Assembly: GCA_007751475.1 (NCBI GenBank)
Contig: CP036434.1
Location: forward strand, 3,415,524-3,479,523
Length of the DNA stretch: 64,000 bases
From: Saltatorellus ferox
GTDB lineage: Bacteria > Planctomycetota > UBA1135 > GCA-002686595
Direction: 5' to 3'
Under the pieces are notes generated by a model, which worked only from the letters and a program-made list of their open reading frames with translations, was not told the DNA's origin and made no database searches. Made by a program: the position numbers and the translations under genes. This document shows, piece by piece, positions 33,012 through 41,928 of this stretch (position 1 is the stretch's first letter; each line of letters begins with the position of its first letter).

Positions 33012-35333
33012 CTACTGGTCCTCGGTGTACCAGGCTCCCTCGTTGGGACTCTCCGACATCCCGCCATACCCGAGCTCTTGCAGGCGCTTCACCGCCTCTG
33101 GACTCATGTTGAAAACGGTGGCGTAGCCCGCCGGTCGCGCGTCATTCAGCCACCGGATCAGCGCCTTCTTCATGCGCTCTGTCCTCTGGGTCTCGACCGC
33201 GGAGAGCTCCCGTTCACAGGCTGGATCCGTCTCCACGTGGTACAGCTCGACGCCACCCTTCGGGAAATCGCGCGGGCCGAGATCGTAGTTGTGCTTCACC
33301 AAGTTCAGGATCAAAAGCCATCCCTCGTGGTCGATAGCGGCCTTGTGCCCCGAAAAGCCAAGCGCGAAGCGCGGCTCCGATGGGCGCTCTCCGGTGAGGT
33401 CGAGGGTGGGCGCGGGGTGCTCGCTCGCGTCGAGACCCGCCAGATCCATCAGCGTTGCGCCAAGGGAAATCATCTCGACCGGCGCAGCTGACTGCAGTCC
33501 TTCAGGAAGCCCTCGCCCCGCCAAGATGAGAGGAACATGAATCTGGTCCCGGTACAGACCGTGGTGCGTCCACCAGAGCTGGTGTCGCCCGAAGGACTCA
33601 CCGTGGTCTGCCGTGAAGGCGACGACGCCTTCGCTGGCCATCGCGCGAGGATGAACGAAGAGCTGACCGAGCAGCTCGTCGACCTGGTCGACTGCCGCAC
33701 GATAGAGGTTGTGGTTGCCGCGAACCTCCGCGGTTTTCTCCGCAGACGAGGTGATCCAATCCGGGAGCGGACCGGAAGGGACCGGATCGAGCGCGGGGTC
33801 CACCGACTCCCCCCGGCTATTCGAATAGCGCTCGACGAAGCTCGCCTCCGCCTCGTAGGGCCCGTGCACGTCGAACACGTGGACCCACAGGAACAGAGGC
33901 ACGTCGTCGCGTTCTTCCATCCAGGCCAGGGCGCGCTCGACCGCCACGGCACCGGGTCGCCTTTGATTGCGATAGTCGGCTCGAACTTCGGGACCGTCGT
34001 AGCGATCGAAGCCCTGGCCGAGGCCACTGAAGGGGTGGCAGATGTGATGGACGCTGACCGCCGCAGCCGTGGCCCAGCCTGCGGCCACGAAGCGCTCCGC
34101 CAGCGTCACGGCAGCCTCGTCCAGCGGCGCTTGGTTCCCCACGATGCGGGTGTCCCGCGGAGACTCGCCCGTCATCAGCGCGACGTGCGAGGGGTTCGTC
34201 ATGTTCGCGGACGCGAACGCGTTGGTGAACTGCACGCCGCGGCGACCCAGGTCGTCGATCCGCGGCGTGGAGACGAGCCCGCTCGTGCCGCCACGGCCCA
34301 CGTGATCACCGCGATGGGTATCGGATGTGATCAAGAGGACGAGCGGCGCATGGGACCTCTCCGAGGGGGCCACCGCACGTTCCAGATGGAGCTCGGTCAG
34401 CGCAGCAGGACCGTCGTGCCCGGTCTCGGAAGGCATCACCCGGAAGCGAACCTCGTCGCCGGGCTTCCAGGGCGCAACGGGACGATCGAGCCGCTTCCAG
34501 AGCCGCTCGTCCCCGCCGAGATCGAGGACCAGTGCTTCTTTCGCGAGTCCGGTCACCTCCAGTCGGGCACCCTGGAGATGGGGCCCCGTCGCGTACGAAA
34601 ATCGAAACCGGCGCGGGTCGCCGTCGAACGATCGGTCGGCGCGCCAGATCGCTCCCGACTCCGGGTCGAGACCCCAGCCGAGTCTGGCGTCGGAGCCGAG
34701 ATCGATCAGCCGCGGCTCGCTGCCGGGCTTGGGCAGCAGCGCGGCCGCTCGCTGTCGAAGGACGTCGATCGAGCGAATCTCTGTCCAGGTGGCATCGCCT
34801 ACGACCTGCACCGTGACGTCGCTGATCGTGACGTCGAGGCGCTCGATTCCGGGGAGCGGGAACTCGATCCGCTCGAACTCGCCCGTGCCCGTCACCGACT
34901 CGATACCGCTGATGAGGGCGCGCCGTGAGTTCTCGAGGAGCGTGATGCGCAGAAGCTCTGTTTCACCCTTCGGGATCCGCACGTCGAGGTCGATGCGGTC
35001 GAAGGTCCGGGTGGGCAGGGGCGCGATCACCCCGACGTTGCTCGCTCCTTCGGCTTCCACGTGCACCACGGCCCCGCCGTCGGTCTCCGTGAACTCCAGG
35101 TATTCGTCCTTTCGGCGTCGCCAGCGTCGTTCGGGATCGTCGGGCGTGTAGTGGGCGATGAGCCTGGGAGCGGGGTCGCCCTCATGATCCGAAACGACGA
35201 GGAGTCGCTCGATCGAAGGTCCGCTTCCGGCGTCCGCCTGGCGGACGATCGAGGAGTCTCGGTCCTCGTCACCGCCGCAGCCGACGAGCGCGAGGCCGGT
35301 GAGGATCAGGAGTCGCTGGAGTGTGGTGGTCAT
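33012..35333 (-). CDS. Sulfatase-family lipoprotein with threonine at the formylglycine position
   Basis: A 773-residue protein if begun at ATG 35333, which gives a lipobox LVGC (C19); ATG 35357 adds 8 residues. A ~300-residue N-terminal beta region precedes the alkaline-phosphatase-superfamily domain from about residue 330: LITSDTHRGDH (first metal Asp), MTNPSHVALMTGESPRD, VHVFDVHGPY and FTADHGESFGRH (later metal ligands). The residue that is Cys or Ser in sulfatases (C/S-x-P-S-R) is T379 in TNPSH, so the standard formylglycine cannot form. Such TxPSH variants may be phosphodiesterase-like or inactive sulfatases. Anchored in the periplasm. Confidence 0.85.
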   Translation of the reverse strand: MTTTLQRLLILTGLALVGCGGDEDRDSSIVRQADAGSGPSIERLLVVSDHEGDPAPRLIAHYTPDDPERRWRRRKDEYLEFTETDGGAVVHVEAEGASNVGVIAPLPTRTFDRIDLDVRIPKGETELLRITLLENSRRALISGIESVTGTGEFERIEFPLPGIERLDVTISDVTVQVVGDATWTEIRSIDVLRQRAAALLPKPGSEPRLIDLGSDARLGWGLDPESGAIWRADRSFDGDPRRFRFSYATGPHLQGARLEVTGLAKEALVLDLGGDERLWKRLDRPVAPWKPGDEVRFRVMPSETGHDGPAALTELHLERAVAPSERSHAPLVLLITSDTHRGDHVGRGGTSGLVSTPRIDDLGRRGVQFTNAFASANMTNPSHVALMTGESPRDTRIVGNQAPLDEAAVTLAERFVAAGWATAAAVSVHHICHPFSGLGQGFDRYDGPEVRADYRNQRRPGAVAVERALAWMEERDDVPLFLWVHVFDVHGPYEAEASFVERYSNSRGESVDPALDPVPSGPLPDWITSSAEKTAEVRGNHNLYRAAVDQVDELLGQLFVHPRAMASEGVVAFTADHGESFGRHQLWWTHHGLYRDQIHVPLILAGRGLPEGLQSAAPVEMISLGATLMDLAGLDASEHPAPTLDLTGERPSEPRFALGFSGHKAAIDHEGWLLILNLVKHNYDLGPRDFPKGGVELYHVETDPACERELSAVETQRTERMKKALIRWLNDARPAGYATVFNMSPEAVKRLQELGYGGMSESPNEGAWYTEDQ

Positions 35334-35363
35334 GGGCGTCCTGGATGATACCTTCATGGCCCG

Positions 35364-35630
35364 ATGACCGTCCCCCAAGCCATCCTTGGAGCCCTGTCCG
35401 TGTACTTGGCGCTCGGCGTTCTCTTCGCGATCCCGTTCGTGCTCGTGGGCGCGGGACGACTGGATCCGGATGCCAGGCAAGGGACTTGGGGTTTTCGGGT
35501 TCTGATCTTTCCCGGGGCGACGCTGCTCTGGCCGCTCCTTGCGAAGCGCTGGGCGATGGGTGCGAGGGTTCCGACGGAGAGGACGCCTCACAAGGAAGCG
35601 TTGAGGAGGAGCGAGAGGGCCGAGCGATGA
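35364..35630 (+). CDS. Small membrane protein, first gene of the Rieske module
   Basis: An 88-residue protein with two hydrophobic segments (QAILGALSVYLALGVLFAI and FRVLIFPGATLLWPLLAK) and a basic tail. It starts only ~30 bp from the divergent sulfatase start. Its TGA overlaps the next ATG (ATGA). Its position with three further membrane/redox genes suggests an assembly or anchor subunit. No known family recognised. Confidence 0.7.
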   Translation: MTVPQAILGALSVYLALGVLFAIPFVLVGAGRLDPDARQGTWGFRVLIFPGATLLWPLLAKRWAMGARVPTERTPHKEALRRSERAER

Positions 35631-36112
35631 TCACTCCCCTCAGGCAGCGCCACCGCTGGCTCGCTCCCGGATCGTTCGCGGTGGCACTTCTCGGGTTCGC
35701 GGCTGCGATCGCGGTGCGGCCGGACCCTTCATGGATGCAGGAGGGCGGACCCGAAACGTCTTTCGAGGAAGCGAACCTGGCTGCGGAACCGGCGGGCGGT
35801 GGAAGAACCTCGATCGAGCATTCCTCCGAGCATTCCTCGGGGCGATTCTCCGTTGCGGTCGGGCCCGTTGGCGCGGGGTTCCGTGAGGTCTGGCTCCTCC
35901 CGGCCGAGGTCCTCGACATCCCGGATCTGCTCGTCTACAGCTCCGAACGGTCCAGTGATGAACTCACCCTGCCGATTGACGCGCGGCTGCTCGGTCCCGC
36001 GGCCCAGGGCACTCCCACTCGATTCGAGGTCCCGATCGAGGCGAAGGGACTGCTGCTCTTCAGCCTCGGCCACCAGACCGTCGAAGCGGTCATCGCGCTG
36101 GAGGCTCCGTAG
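35627..36112 (+). CDS. Membrane-anchored secreted protein, second gene of the Rieske module
   Basis: A 161-residue protein from ATG 35627, preceded by GAGGAG about 10 nt away. One N-terminal transmembrane or signal segment (LAPGSFAVALLGFAAAIAV) is followed by a periplasmic beta-rich domain (RFSVAVGPVGAGFREVWLLP, LPIDARLL, FEVPIEAKG). No metal-binding motif is visible. It stops 5 bp before the ferric-reductase/Rieske gene. Role unknown; it may be a periplasmic partner of the redox protein. Confidence 0.7.
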   Translation: MITPLRQRHRWLAPGSFAVALLGFAAAIAVRPDPSWMQEGGPETSFEEANLAAEPAGGGRTSIEHSSEHSSGRFSVAVGPVGAGFREVWLLPAEVLDIPDLLVYSSERSSDELTLPIDARLLGPAAQGTPTRFEVPIEAKGLLLFSLGHQTVEAVIALEAP

Positions 36113-36117
36113 ACGCC

Positions 36118-37170
36118 ATGGGACACAGCTACCAGGCGGTTCAGTGGAACCCGAACAAGAAGCGCTACGACGCGCTGCTCCTCGTTTCCGTGGTGCTCTA
36201 CCTCGGGGTCTTCCTCGGTGTGGGCTTCGTGTGGTTCCCGGAGGCGACCGCGGAGACGCTTCTCCTGCGAGCGCTGGGGACCGCGGGGTTCCTGGCGCTG
36301 CACGTGATCCTGTGCATCGGGCCGCTGGCGCGGCTCGATCGACGCTGGCTTCCGCTGCTCTACAACCGGAGGCATCTCGGCGTCACGATGGCGACGCTCG
36401 GGCTGCTGCACGGCGGCTTGGCGCTGCTGCAGTTCCACGGCTTTGGCGACGTCTCTGCGTTCGAGAGTCTCTTCACCTCGAACCCGCGCTGGGGGAGTCT
36501 CGCGCAGTTCCCATTCCAGCCGCTCGGTGCCGCCGCGCTCGTGATCCTCGTGCTCATGGCCGCGACGAGCCACGACTTCTGGCTCGCCAACCTCACCGCG
36601 CCGGTGTGGAAAGCGCTGCACATGCTCGTCTACGTGGCGTACGGGCTCCTTGTGATGCACGTCGCGCTGGGCGCACTCCAGGTGGAATCGAGTCCGATCC
36701 CTCTCGTGTTGCTCGGTGTCGGGATCCTGACGGTGGGTGGGCTGCAGGTGCTGGCCGCTCGTAAGGATCGTCAGGTCGACGGAGAGATCGGCGTCTCCCC
36801 TGGGAGCGATACCGGGTGGATCGATGTCTGCGCGATCGGTGAGATCGAAGACGGCCGCGCACGCCTCGTGCTCGCCTCCGGTGAGCGTATTGCCATCTTC
36901 CGGGACGGCGATCGCTACTCCGCGCTGTCCGCCGTCTGCCAGCACCAGAACGGCCCTCTCGGCGAGGGGCGGATCGTCGATGGGCTTGCGGTTTGTCCCT
37001 GGCACGGTTTCCAGTACCGGCCGAAGTGCGGTCGCTCTCCGGAGCCGTTCCAGGAGGTGGTGCCGACGTTTCCGCTGAAGATCGTCGAAGAGCGACTCTG
37101 GCTCGATCCAACGCCGCTGCCCCTGGGCGACGAGAGCGGATCGACCTCTGGAGGTGGTATCCGTGCGTGA
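36118..37170 (+). CDS. Ferric-reductase-like membrane protein fused to a Rieske [2Fe-2S] domain
   Basis: A 350-residue fusion. The N-terminal half has six transmembrane helices of the ferric-reductase/MsrQ type with candidate haem ligands H62, H86, H98, H168 and H181 (LYNRRHLGVT, LLHGG, LHMLVY, VMHVALG). The C-terminal third is a Rieske ferredoxin with C274-x-H276 and C293-x-x-H296 (VCQHQNGPL and VCPWHGFQY). Electrons should pass between membrane haems and the cytoplasmic [2Fe-2S] centre; donor and acceptor are unknown. The next gene overlaps by 8 bp. Confidence 0.88.
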   Translation: MGHSYQAVQWNPNKKRYDALLLVSVVLYLGVFLGVGFVWFPEATAETLLLRALGTAGFLALHVILCIGPLARLDRRWLPLLYNRRHLGVTMATLGLLHGGLALLQFHGFGDVSAFESLFTSNPRWGSLAQFPFQPLGAAALVILVLMAATSHDFWLANLTAPVWKALHMLVYVAYGLLVMHVALGALQVESSPIPLVLLGVGILTVGGLQVLAARKDRQVDGEIGVSPGSDTGWIDVCAIGEIEDGRARLVLASGERIAIFRDGDRYSALSAVCQHQNGPLGEGRIVDGLAVCPWHGFQYRPKCGRSPEPFQEVVPTFPLKIVEERLWLDPTPLPLGDESGSTSGGGIRA

Positions 37171-37930
37171 CGACTCCGCTCGCGACGAGTTCTTCATCGG
37201 CTGGCAGGCGGAAGGGCCGCCCCGCACGATGCGCTTCGTGCGAGCGCGTGTGCTTTGGTGGATCGCTCTGGCCCTTGGGGTCGCCGTCCTGGCCGCCATC
37301 TCCCAGCGTCCTTTTGCATCGTCGAACTTCGAGTTCGGAGCGGTGCGTACCTTCGAGGGAGTGCTGGAGCACGTGCCGTTTCCCGTGCTGGTCGTCGATC
37401 GGCCGGCCGCGGATCCCGCGGGCCCGTCGACCTCGCGCTGGCTCCTGACGGTGTTCGGGAAGCGCGGGGCCGAACCCCATACGCGGCCCTTCGATGGAGC
37501 CAGGGTCCGACTAAAAGGGAGCCTCATCCACCGCGATGACGCCGTGATGGTGGAGCTCTTGCCCGAGACGCTCGCGGTGCTGGAGGAACGTTCGGCGCGA
37601 GCGGATGACGCCTCGGCGGCGACTCCCATCACGCTGCGGGGCGAGATCGTCGACTCGAAGTGCTTCCTCGGCGTCATGAAGCCAGGGAACCTCAAGACGC
37701 ACCGGGCGTGCGCGGCGCGTTGCATCAGCGGCGGCGTGCCGCCCGTGCTGCTGGTGCGCGACGAGTCGGGGAGAGCGACGTACTTCCTCCTCGTCGGCCC
37801 AGCCGGAGAGGCCGTGAACGAGCGCGTCCTCCCCTACGTGGCCGAACCGATCGAGGTGACGGGTTCGGTGTCGACGCGCGGCGACCTGCGCATTCTCCGC
37901 GCGGACCCCGAGGCGTTCCGGCGTCTCTGA
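37163..37930 (+). CDS. Membrane-anchored protein with conserved Cys/His cluster, last gene of the Rieske module
   Basis: I choose GTG 37163, because GGAGG at 37150-37154 lies 8 nt upstream; the in-frame GTG at 37154 overlaps that site. The product is 255 residues with one transmembrane segment (LWWIALALGVAVLAAI), then an exported domain with two OB-like beta regions. DSKCFLGVMKPG followed by HRACAARC places C167, H180, C183 and C187 close together, a likely metal or cofactor site. Genetically linked to a Rieske/haem protein, it may be the periplasmic electron acceptor; that is inference. Confidence 0.75.
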   Translation: MRDDSARDEFFIGWQAEGPPRTMRFVRARVLWWIALALGVAVLAAISQRPFASSNFEFGAVRTFEGVLEHVPFPVLVVDRPAADPAGPSTSRWLLTVFGKRGAEPHTRPFDGARVRLKGSLIHRDDAVMVELLPETLAVLEERSARADDASAATPITLRGEIVDSKCFLGVMKPGNLKTHRACAARCISGGVPPVLLVRDESGRATYFLLVGPAGEAVNERVLPYVAEPIEVTGSVSTRGDLRILRADPEAFRRL

Positions 37931-37958
37931 ATACGGCGTTTCCCCGACTCTCCAGGAG

Positions 37959-38609
37959 CTACTTCTCGGCGAGCAGGAACGTCTGCTGCGACACGAAGCG
38001 GAACGAGTGAGCCCGGGTGACGAGCCGTGCACCGGCCTCGTCCAGTTCCGCCCGCAGCACCTCGAGGGAAACCGCCTGGCGGACGTCGGGCCGCTTGCGT
38101 CGCCTGAGCGGCGAGCTGGTCCGCCGACGCCACGCGCCATAGGAGGCCGCGTCCCAGTACGAAGCGATGATGTAGCGCCGCGACACGCGCACAATCTCCT
38201 TCAGCACCGCCTGACGATCCGAGCTTTCCCGCAGGTGATGGAGGAGTCGGCAGCACACCACCAGGTCGAAGCTACCGCTGGCGAAGGGCAGGCTCGTGGC
38301 AGAACTCTGGAGGAGATTCCCATGGGAGGCCGCGGGCGGGACGTTCAGGAGCATCGATAGCGAGATGTCGCTCTGGACGACGAGGGGAGCGTCGAGGACG
38401 CCGCCCAGTCGGCCGGTTCCGCACGGCACATCGAGAATGGACTCGATGCCTGTGTCCGTCGGCATGGCGCGCAGGAGGCGCTGGATCAGCCGAGGGTCGC
38501 GCTCACGAGCTCGCTGCCCGCGCCAGCGATCATGAACGTAATGCTCGCCCGAGCCCGCGTCTTGCCAGCGTGCGTCGACCTCTTCCCTCGTACTTCCGGT
38601 GGATGGCAT
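37959..38609 (-). CDS. Class I SAM-dependent methyltransferase
   Basis: A 216-residue methyltransferase with motif I LDVPCGTGRL, DISLSML after strand 2 and DLVVCCRLLHHLRE, matching the paralogue at 29875-30630. It is 19 bp downstream of the MBOAT gene on the same strand, so it may modify a glycan or a cell-wall precursor in the same pathway. The substrate is not predictable from sequence. Confidence 0.85.
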   Translation of the reverse strand: MPSTGSTREEVDARWQDAGSGEHYVHDRWRGQRARERDPRLIQRLLRAMPTDTGIESILDVPCGTGRLGGVLDAPLVVQSDISLSMLLNVPPAASHGNLLQSSATSLPFASGSFDLVVCCRLLHHLRESSDRQAVLKEIVRVSRRYIIASYWDAASYGAWRRRTSSPLRRRKRPDVRQAVSLEVLRAELDEAGARLVTRAHSFRFVSQQTFLLAEK

Positions 38610-38628
38610 GGATGTCGATGGGGGTGAA

Positions 38629-40041
38629 TCAGAAGGCGAAGTAGATGTACGGCGCGGGGTTGGTGCTGATCCAGGGGATGGCCAGCGCGACGGCCGCGCC
38701 CATGATCGCGCCGAAGGTGATCGGCGAAGCCTCCGACCAGCGCCGCTCCAGCTGGCCAGTCTGCCAGATGACGTGCACGAGGAACGCGCAGGCCAGCGTC
38801 GGGATCATCCACGTGGGAACCGGTGGGACGACCCCTGCCTCCGGCGCCGGGCCAGAGCGACCCGTCAGCATCGTCGAGACGATCGTGGTCGCCTCGCCGA
38901 TGGTCGGCGAGCGGAAGAGCGTCATCGTCACCATCCAGACGAAGTGCATGTACACGGTCTGGAGCCAGCCCGGGAGCTTGCGCAGGAACTGGCCCGCGGG
39001 GATGCGCTCGAAGACGACGAACGCCCCGTGGATCATGCCGTAGACGATGTAGGTGAGGCCTGCGCCGTGCCACAGACCGCTCAGGACGAAGACCACCCAG
39101 AGGTTCCAGAGCGAGCGATAGGCGCCCTTGCGACTGCCGCCCATCGGCACGTAGACGTACTCGAAGAACCAGCGGCCCAGGGTCACGTGCCAGCGCTTCC
39201 AGAACTCGCCCACGGACTTGCCGAGGTAGGGCGCGTTGAAGTTCGTGGGCAGCCGGTAGCCGAGCAGCGCCGCGCACCCGATCGCCATGTCGGTGTAGCC
39301 CGAGAAGTCGCAGTAGATCTGACAGGAGAACGCGAAGGCGCTGATCCAGACCGTCCAGGCGTCGACGGCGCCCGGCACCGCGTGGACGGCGTCCACGAAG
39401 GGGCTCAGCGCGTCGGAGAGACAGGACTTCTTGACGAAGCCCACGAAGAAGAGGATCAGGGCCCACTGGACCGGCACCATCGCCCGTGTGCGAGCGGAGT
39501 CGAGCTGGCCGAGGAACTCCTTGGCGAGCACGATCGGCCCCGCGACGAGCTGGGGGAAGAACCCCACGAAGAGCGCGAGGTCGAGGAGCGAGCGGGCTGG
39601 CTTCAGCTTCCCGAAGTAGATGTCCAGGGAGTACGAGAGCGTCTGGAACGTGTAGAACGAGATGCCGACCGGGAGCACCAGGTTCAGGACCGGCAGGGAC
39701 GCGCCCACGCCCAGCCAGTTCAGGAAACCCTCGGCGGTCTCCGAGAAGAAGTCGAAGTACTTGAACGTGCCCAGGAGCCCGAGGTTGCCCGCGAGACTGA
39801 GGCCGAGCCAGGCGCGCTGGATCCCTCGCCTGCCCTCATTGCGATGGATCCCGGCACCCGCGACCCAGTCGACGAGCGTCGAGAAGAGAATCAGGCCCAG
39901 GAATCGCCAGTCCCAGCCAGCGTAGAACGCATAGCTCGCGAGCAGCAGCCAGATCTTGCGCGCCAGGTTCCACCGCAGCCCCCAGTGAACGATCAGGACG
40001 GCCGCGAAGAAGAAGAGGAAGCGAAATTCGACGAAGAGCAA
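38629..40041 (-). CDS. MBOAT-family membrane O-acyltransferase (AlgI-like)
   Basis: A 470-residue integral membrane protein with about ten transmembrane helices and the conserved MBOAT core: FPQLVAGPIV, FSGYTDMAIGCA, FNAPYLGKSVGEFWKRWH and the catalytic-His region LSGLWHGAGLTY. AlgI-like enzymes move acyl groups, usually acetyl, across the membrane to exported polysaccharide. It lies 3 bp after an SGNH-like gene (40045-41133), the usual partner that transfers the acyl group outside. The polymer is unknown. Confidence 0.93.
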   Translation of the reverse strand: MLFVEFRFLFFFAAVLIVHWGLRWNLARKIWLLLASYAFYAGWDWRFLGLILFSTLVDWVAGAGIHRNEGRRGIQRAWLGLSLAGNLGLLGTFKYFDFFSETAEGFLNWLGVGASLPVLNLVLPVGISFYTFQTLSYSLDIYFGKLKPARSLLDLALFVGFFPQLVAGPIVLAKEFLGQLDSARTRAMVPVQWALILFFVGFVKKSCLSDALSPFVDAVHAVPGAVDAWTVWISAFAFSCQIYCDFSGYTDMAIGCAALLGYRLPTNFNAPYLGKSVGEFWKRWHVTLGRWFFEYVYVPMGGSRKGAYRSLWNLWVVFVLSGLWHGAGLTYIVYGMIHGAFVVFERIPAGQFLRKLPGWLQTVYMHFVWMVTMTLFRSPTIGEATTIVSTMLTGRSGPAPEAGVVPPVPTWMIPTLACAFLVHVIWQTGQLERRWSEASPITFGAIMGAAVALAIPWISTNPAPYIYFAF

Positions 40042-40044
40042 CGG

Positions 40045-41133
40045 TCAGTCCTTGAGGGAATCGAGGTGCCTTGCGAACCGTTGCGCGAAGACCCGGGACC
40101 AGAGCGCCGCTCCTTCCGGGTTGAAGTGCCCCTCGTCGTAGTGAAGCTCCCTCGGGAGCAGCTCGGGGAACTCGGACGTGATGTGGAAGGGGAAGAGAGT
40201 CGGGATCTCGCCTCGATCGGCCAGCGACATCATCATCGTGCTCGGAAGGCCGCGCGGCGGCACATACATGATCGGCTCGGCGCCCGCGGCGCGGATGTCG
40301 GCGATCAGCTGGCGCAACGAGTCGAGGTCGTAGTGGCCTTCGGGGACGGGGCGCGCCTTCTCGAGGCGAATCATGTTGGCGACCCGCTTGTCCCACTGCT
40401 TCGGACGCGCCAGGAACTCGTCGTGGGCCTTCTTCGCGCCCGGCGCAGGATCCCGCGTGATGTCCATCCAGCCGTCGGTCTCCGCGATGGCGTCAAAGGT
40501 CGGCCAGGCCTCGTCCTCGTGGACGAGCGACTCGTAGATCCTCGGTCCCTGTCCAACGGCCAGCTCGCGACGCAGGCCCAGCTCGATGTGCTCCGCCGCA
40601 GCGCCTCGCCGCCATTCACCGTCGCCGCCCGCGAGGAGAAAACTCTCGTACTCCTCGGCCTTGTAGGCGGGCGGTTCCTTCGCGTACTCGAGCGCGCGAA
40701 TGGCGCTGAGGGTGTTCCGCGCGTCGTGCCACTGGATGTAGCGCTGGTTCACGATATCCGGGTACCAGAGCAGAGCGTCGAAGAGAGGCTCCTCGTAGAA
40801 GACCCACTTCAGGCGCTTCGGACCGGCAGCCAGGACGCGCCGCAGGACCGAAATCGTCTCGAAGGACCCCATGCCACCCACGCCGAGGTTGTAGATCCTG
40901 AAGCCCGGGTAGCCGAGCTTGGCGAGTTCGTCGTTGAACTCCAGCGGTCGCAGGCCGTAGAGGGTCGCGCTCGACCCGATCCAGATGGCGTCGTAGTCCT
41001 CGAGGTGGTCGAGCAGGAACTCGGTCTTGGTCCGCATTCCGGCTTCCGGTGGCAGCGGCACGCGCGCCACGACCAGTCGATTCACGACCAGGAACGTCAG
41101 GATGAACGAGAGGACTCCGAGGGCGGGGCGCAT
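40045..41133 (-). CDS. SGNH-hydrolase-like membrane-anchored acyl transfer protein
   Basis: A 362-residue protein with an N-terminal membrane anchor (GVLSFILTFLVVNRLVV) and an extracytoplasmic SGNH-type domain: IWIGSSATLYGL (candidate Ser block), IYNLGVGGMGS, and HYDEGHFNPEGA near the C-terminus as the Asp/His block. It resembles AlgJ/AlgX and DltD-like partners of MBOAT proteins. The 3-bp gap to the MBOAT gene supports a two-protein O-acylation system. Confidence 0.8.
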   Translation of the reverse strand: MRPALGVLSFILTFLVVNRLVVARVPLPPEAGMRTKTEFLLDHLEDYDAIWIGSSATLYGLRPLEFNDELAKLGYPGFRIYNLGVGGMGSFETISVLRRVLAAGPKRLKWVFYEEPLFDALLWYPDIVNQRYIQWHDARNTLSAIRALEYAKEPPAYKAEEYESFLLAGGDGEWRRGAAAEHIELGLRRELAVGQGPRIYESLVHEDEAWPTFDAIAETDGWMDITRDPAPGAKKAHDEFLARPKQWDKRVANMIRLEKARPVPEGHYDLDSLRQLIADIRAAGAEPIMYVPPRGLPSTMMMSLADRGEIPTLFPFHITSEFPELLPRELHYDEGHFNPEGAALWSRVFAQRFARHLDSLKD

Positions 41134-41190
41134 GGCCCCGGAAGACTACCACGGACGAATCCCGCGGGGCGCTGCCAGATCGAGGAGCGC

Positions 41191-41883
41191 CTACCGGGAC
41201 CGTTCGATCCGCGGAGCCTTCCCCGCGAGGACGGCGTCCACGTGATCACGGTAGCGCTGGAGCAAAACCTCGTAGGTGGGCTCCGTGTCCAGTTTGGGGA
41301 TGTCGAGATCTGCGGTTGCCGCGCGAGCGCGCTCTCCCATTTCGAGCAGCTCGGCGTCGCTCAGCTCGGCCTGGGGTCCGCCCTCTTCCTCGGTTCGAGC
41401 GAGCGGGCCCAGCAACGCCACGAGGTCCTGGTACTTCAGGACCTGGGCGTCGGCGCCGGCTCGGAACCGGATCAGGGTCGAGCGGACTTCCGCCTTCTCT
41501 TCGGCGGTGAGGCCCGACGCCGGCAGGCGCCGGTCGAGCACATCGTCCACCACGAGCAGCGGGAGGATCGGCGATTCGAGGAGCCCGGCGACGCCGTTGA
41601 AGACGTCCCCCGGGTCCGCCTCTTCGGAATCCAGAGCCACCCGCAGCCGCTCGATCTCCGCGCCGAAGGCCGTGCGCTGAACCTCGGGGATCCCCGAGTC
41701 CAGTAGCGCCTTGTCGGCGGCCTGAAGCGCCCACGGGCCCGTGTTGTCGACGATCTTCCGCAGACCGACGTAGGCGACGGCCATCACGGCCAGGGCCAGG
41801 AACACGGGGACGAGGCAGCCCGCCGAGAGGGGCTTGAGACTCGCGGGGTGGGAGTGGGCGGCGGGCGACTCGTCGTCAGACAT
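41191..41883 (-). CDS. Single-pass membrane protein of unknown function
   Basis: A 230-residue protein with one transmembrane segment at about residues 19-43 (SAGCLVPVFLALAVMAVAYVG begins it) and a helical extracytoplasmic part. It lies 45 bp after mdh and 57 bp before the SGNH gene on the same strand. No known domain or catalytic motif is visible. Confidence 0.65.
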   Translation of the reverse strand: MSDDESPAAHSHPASLKPLSAGCLVPVFLALAVMAVAYVGLRKIVDNTGPWALQAADKALLDSGIPEVQRTAFGAEIERLRVALDSEEADPGDVFNGVAGLLESPILPLLVVDDVLDRRLPASGLTAEEKAEVRSTLIRFRAGADAQVLKYQDLVALLGPLARTEEEGGPQAELSDAELLEMGERARAATADLDIPKLDTEPTYEVLLQRYRDHVDAVLAGKAPRIERSR

Positions 41884-41928
41884 GGGGTGGCGTCGGCGGC
41901 GTCCCGGGGGACGCCGGAGGGAAATCGA

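Noticed and set aside
38599..41706. 1035-codon plus-strand ORF opposite the MBOAT and SGNH genes
   Set aside because: Low-complexity Arg/Glu/His-rich product with no domain; both opposing genes have clear families and tight spacing. A GC-driven antisense shadow.
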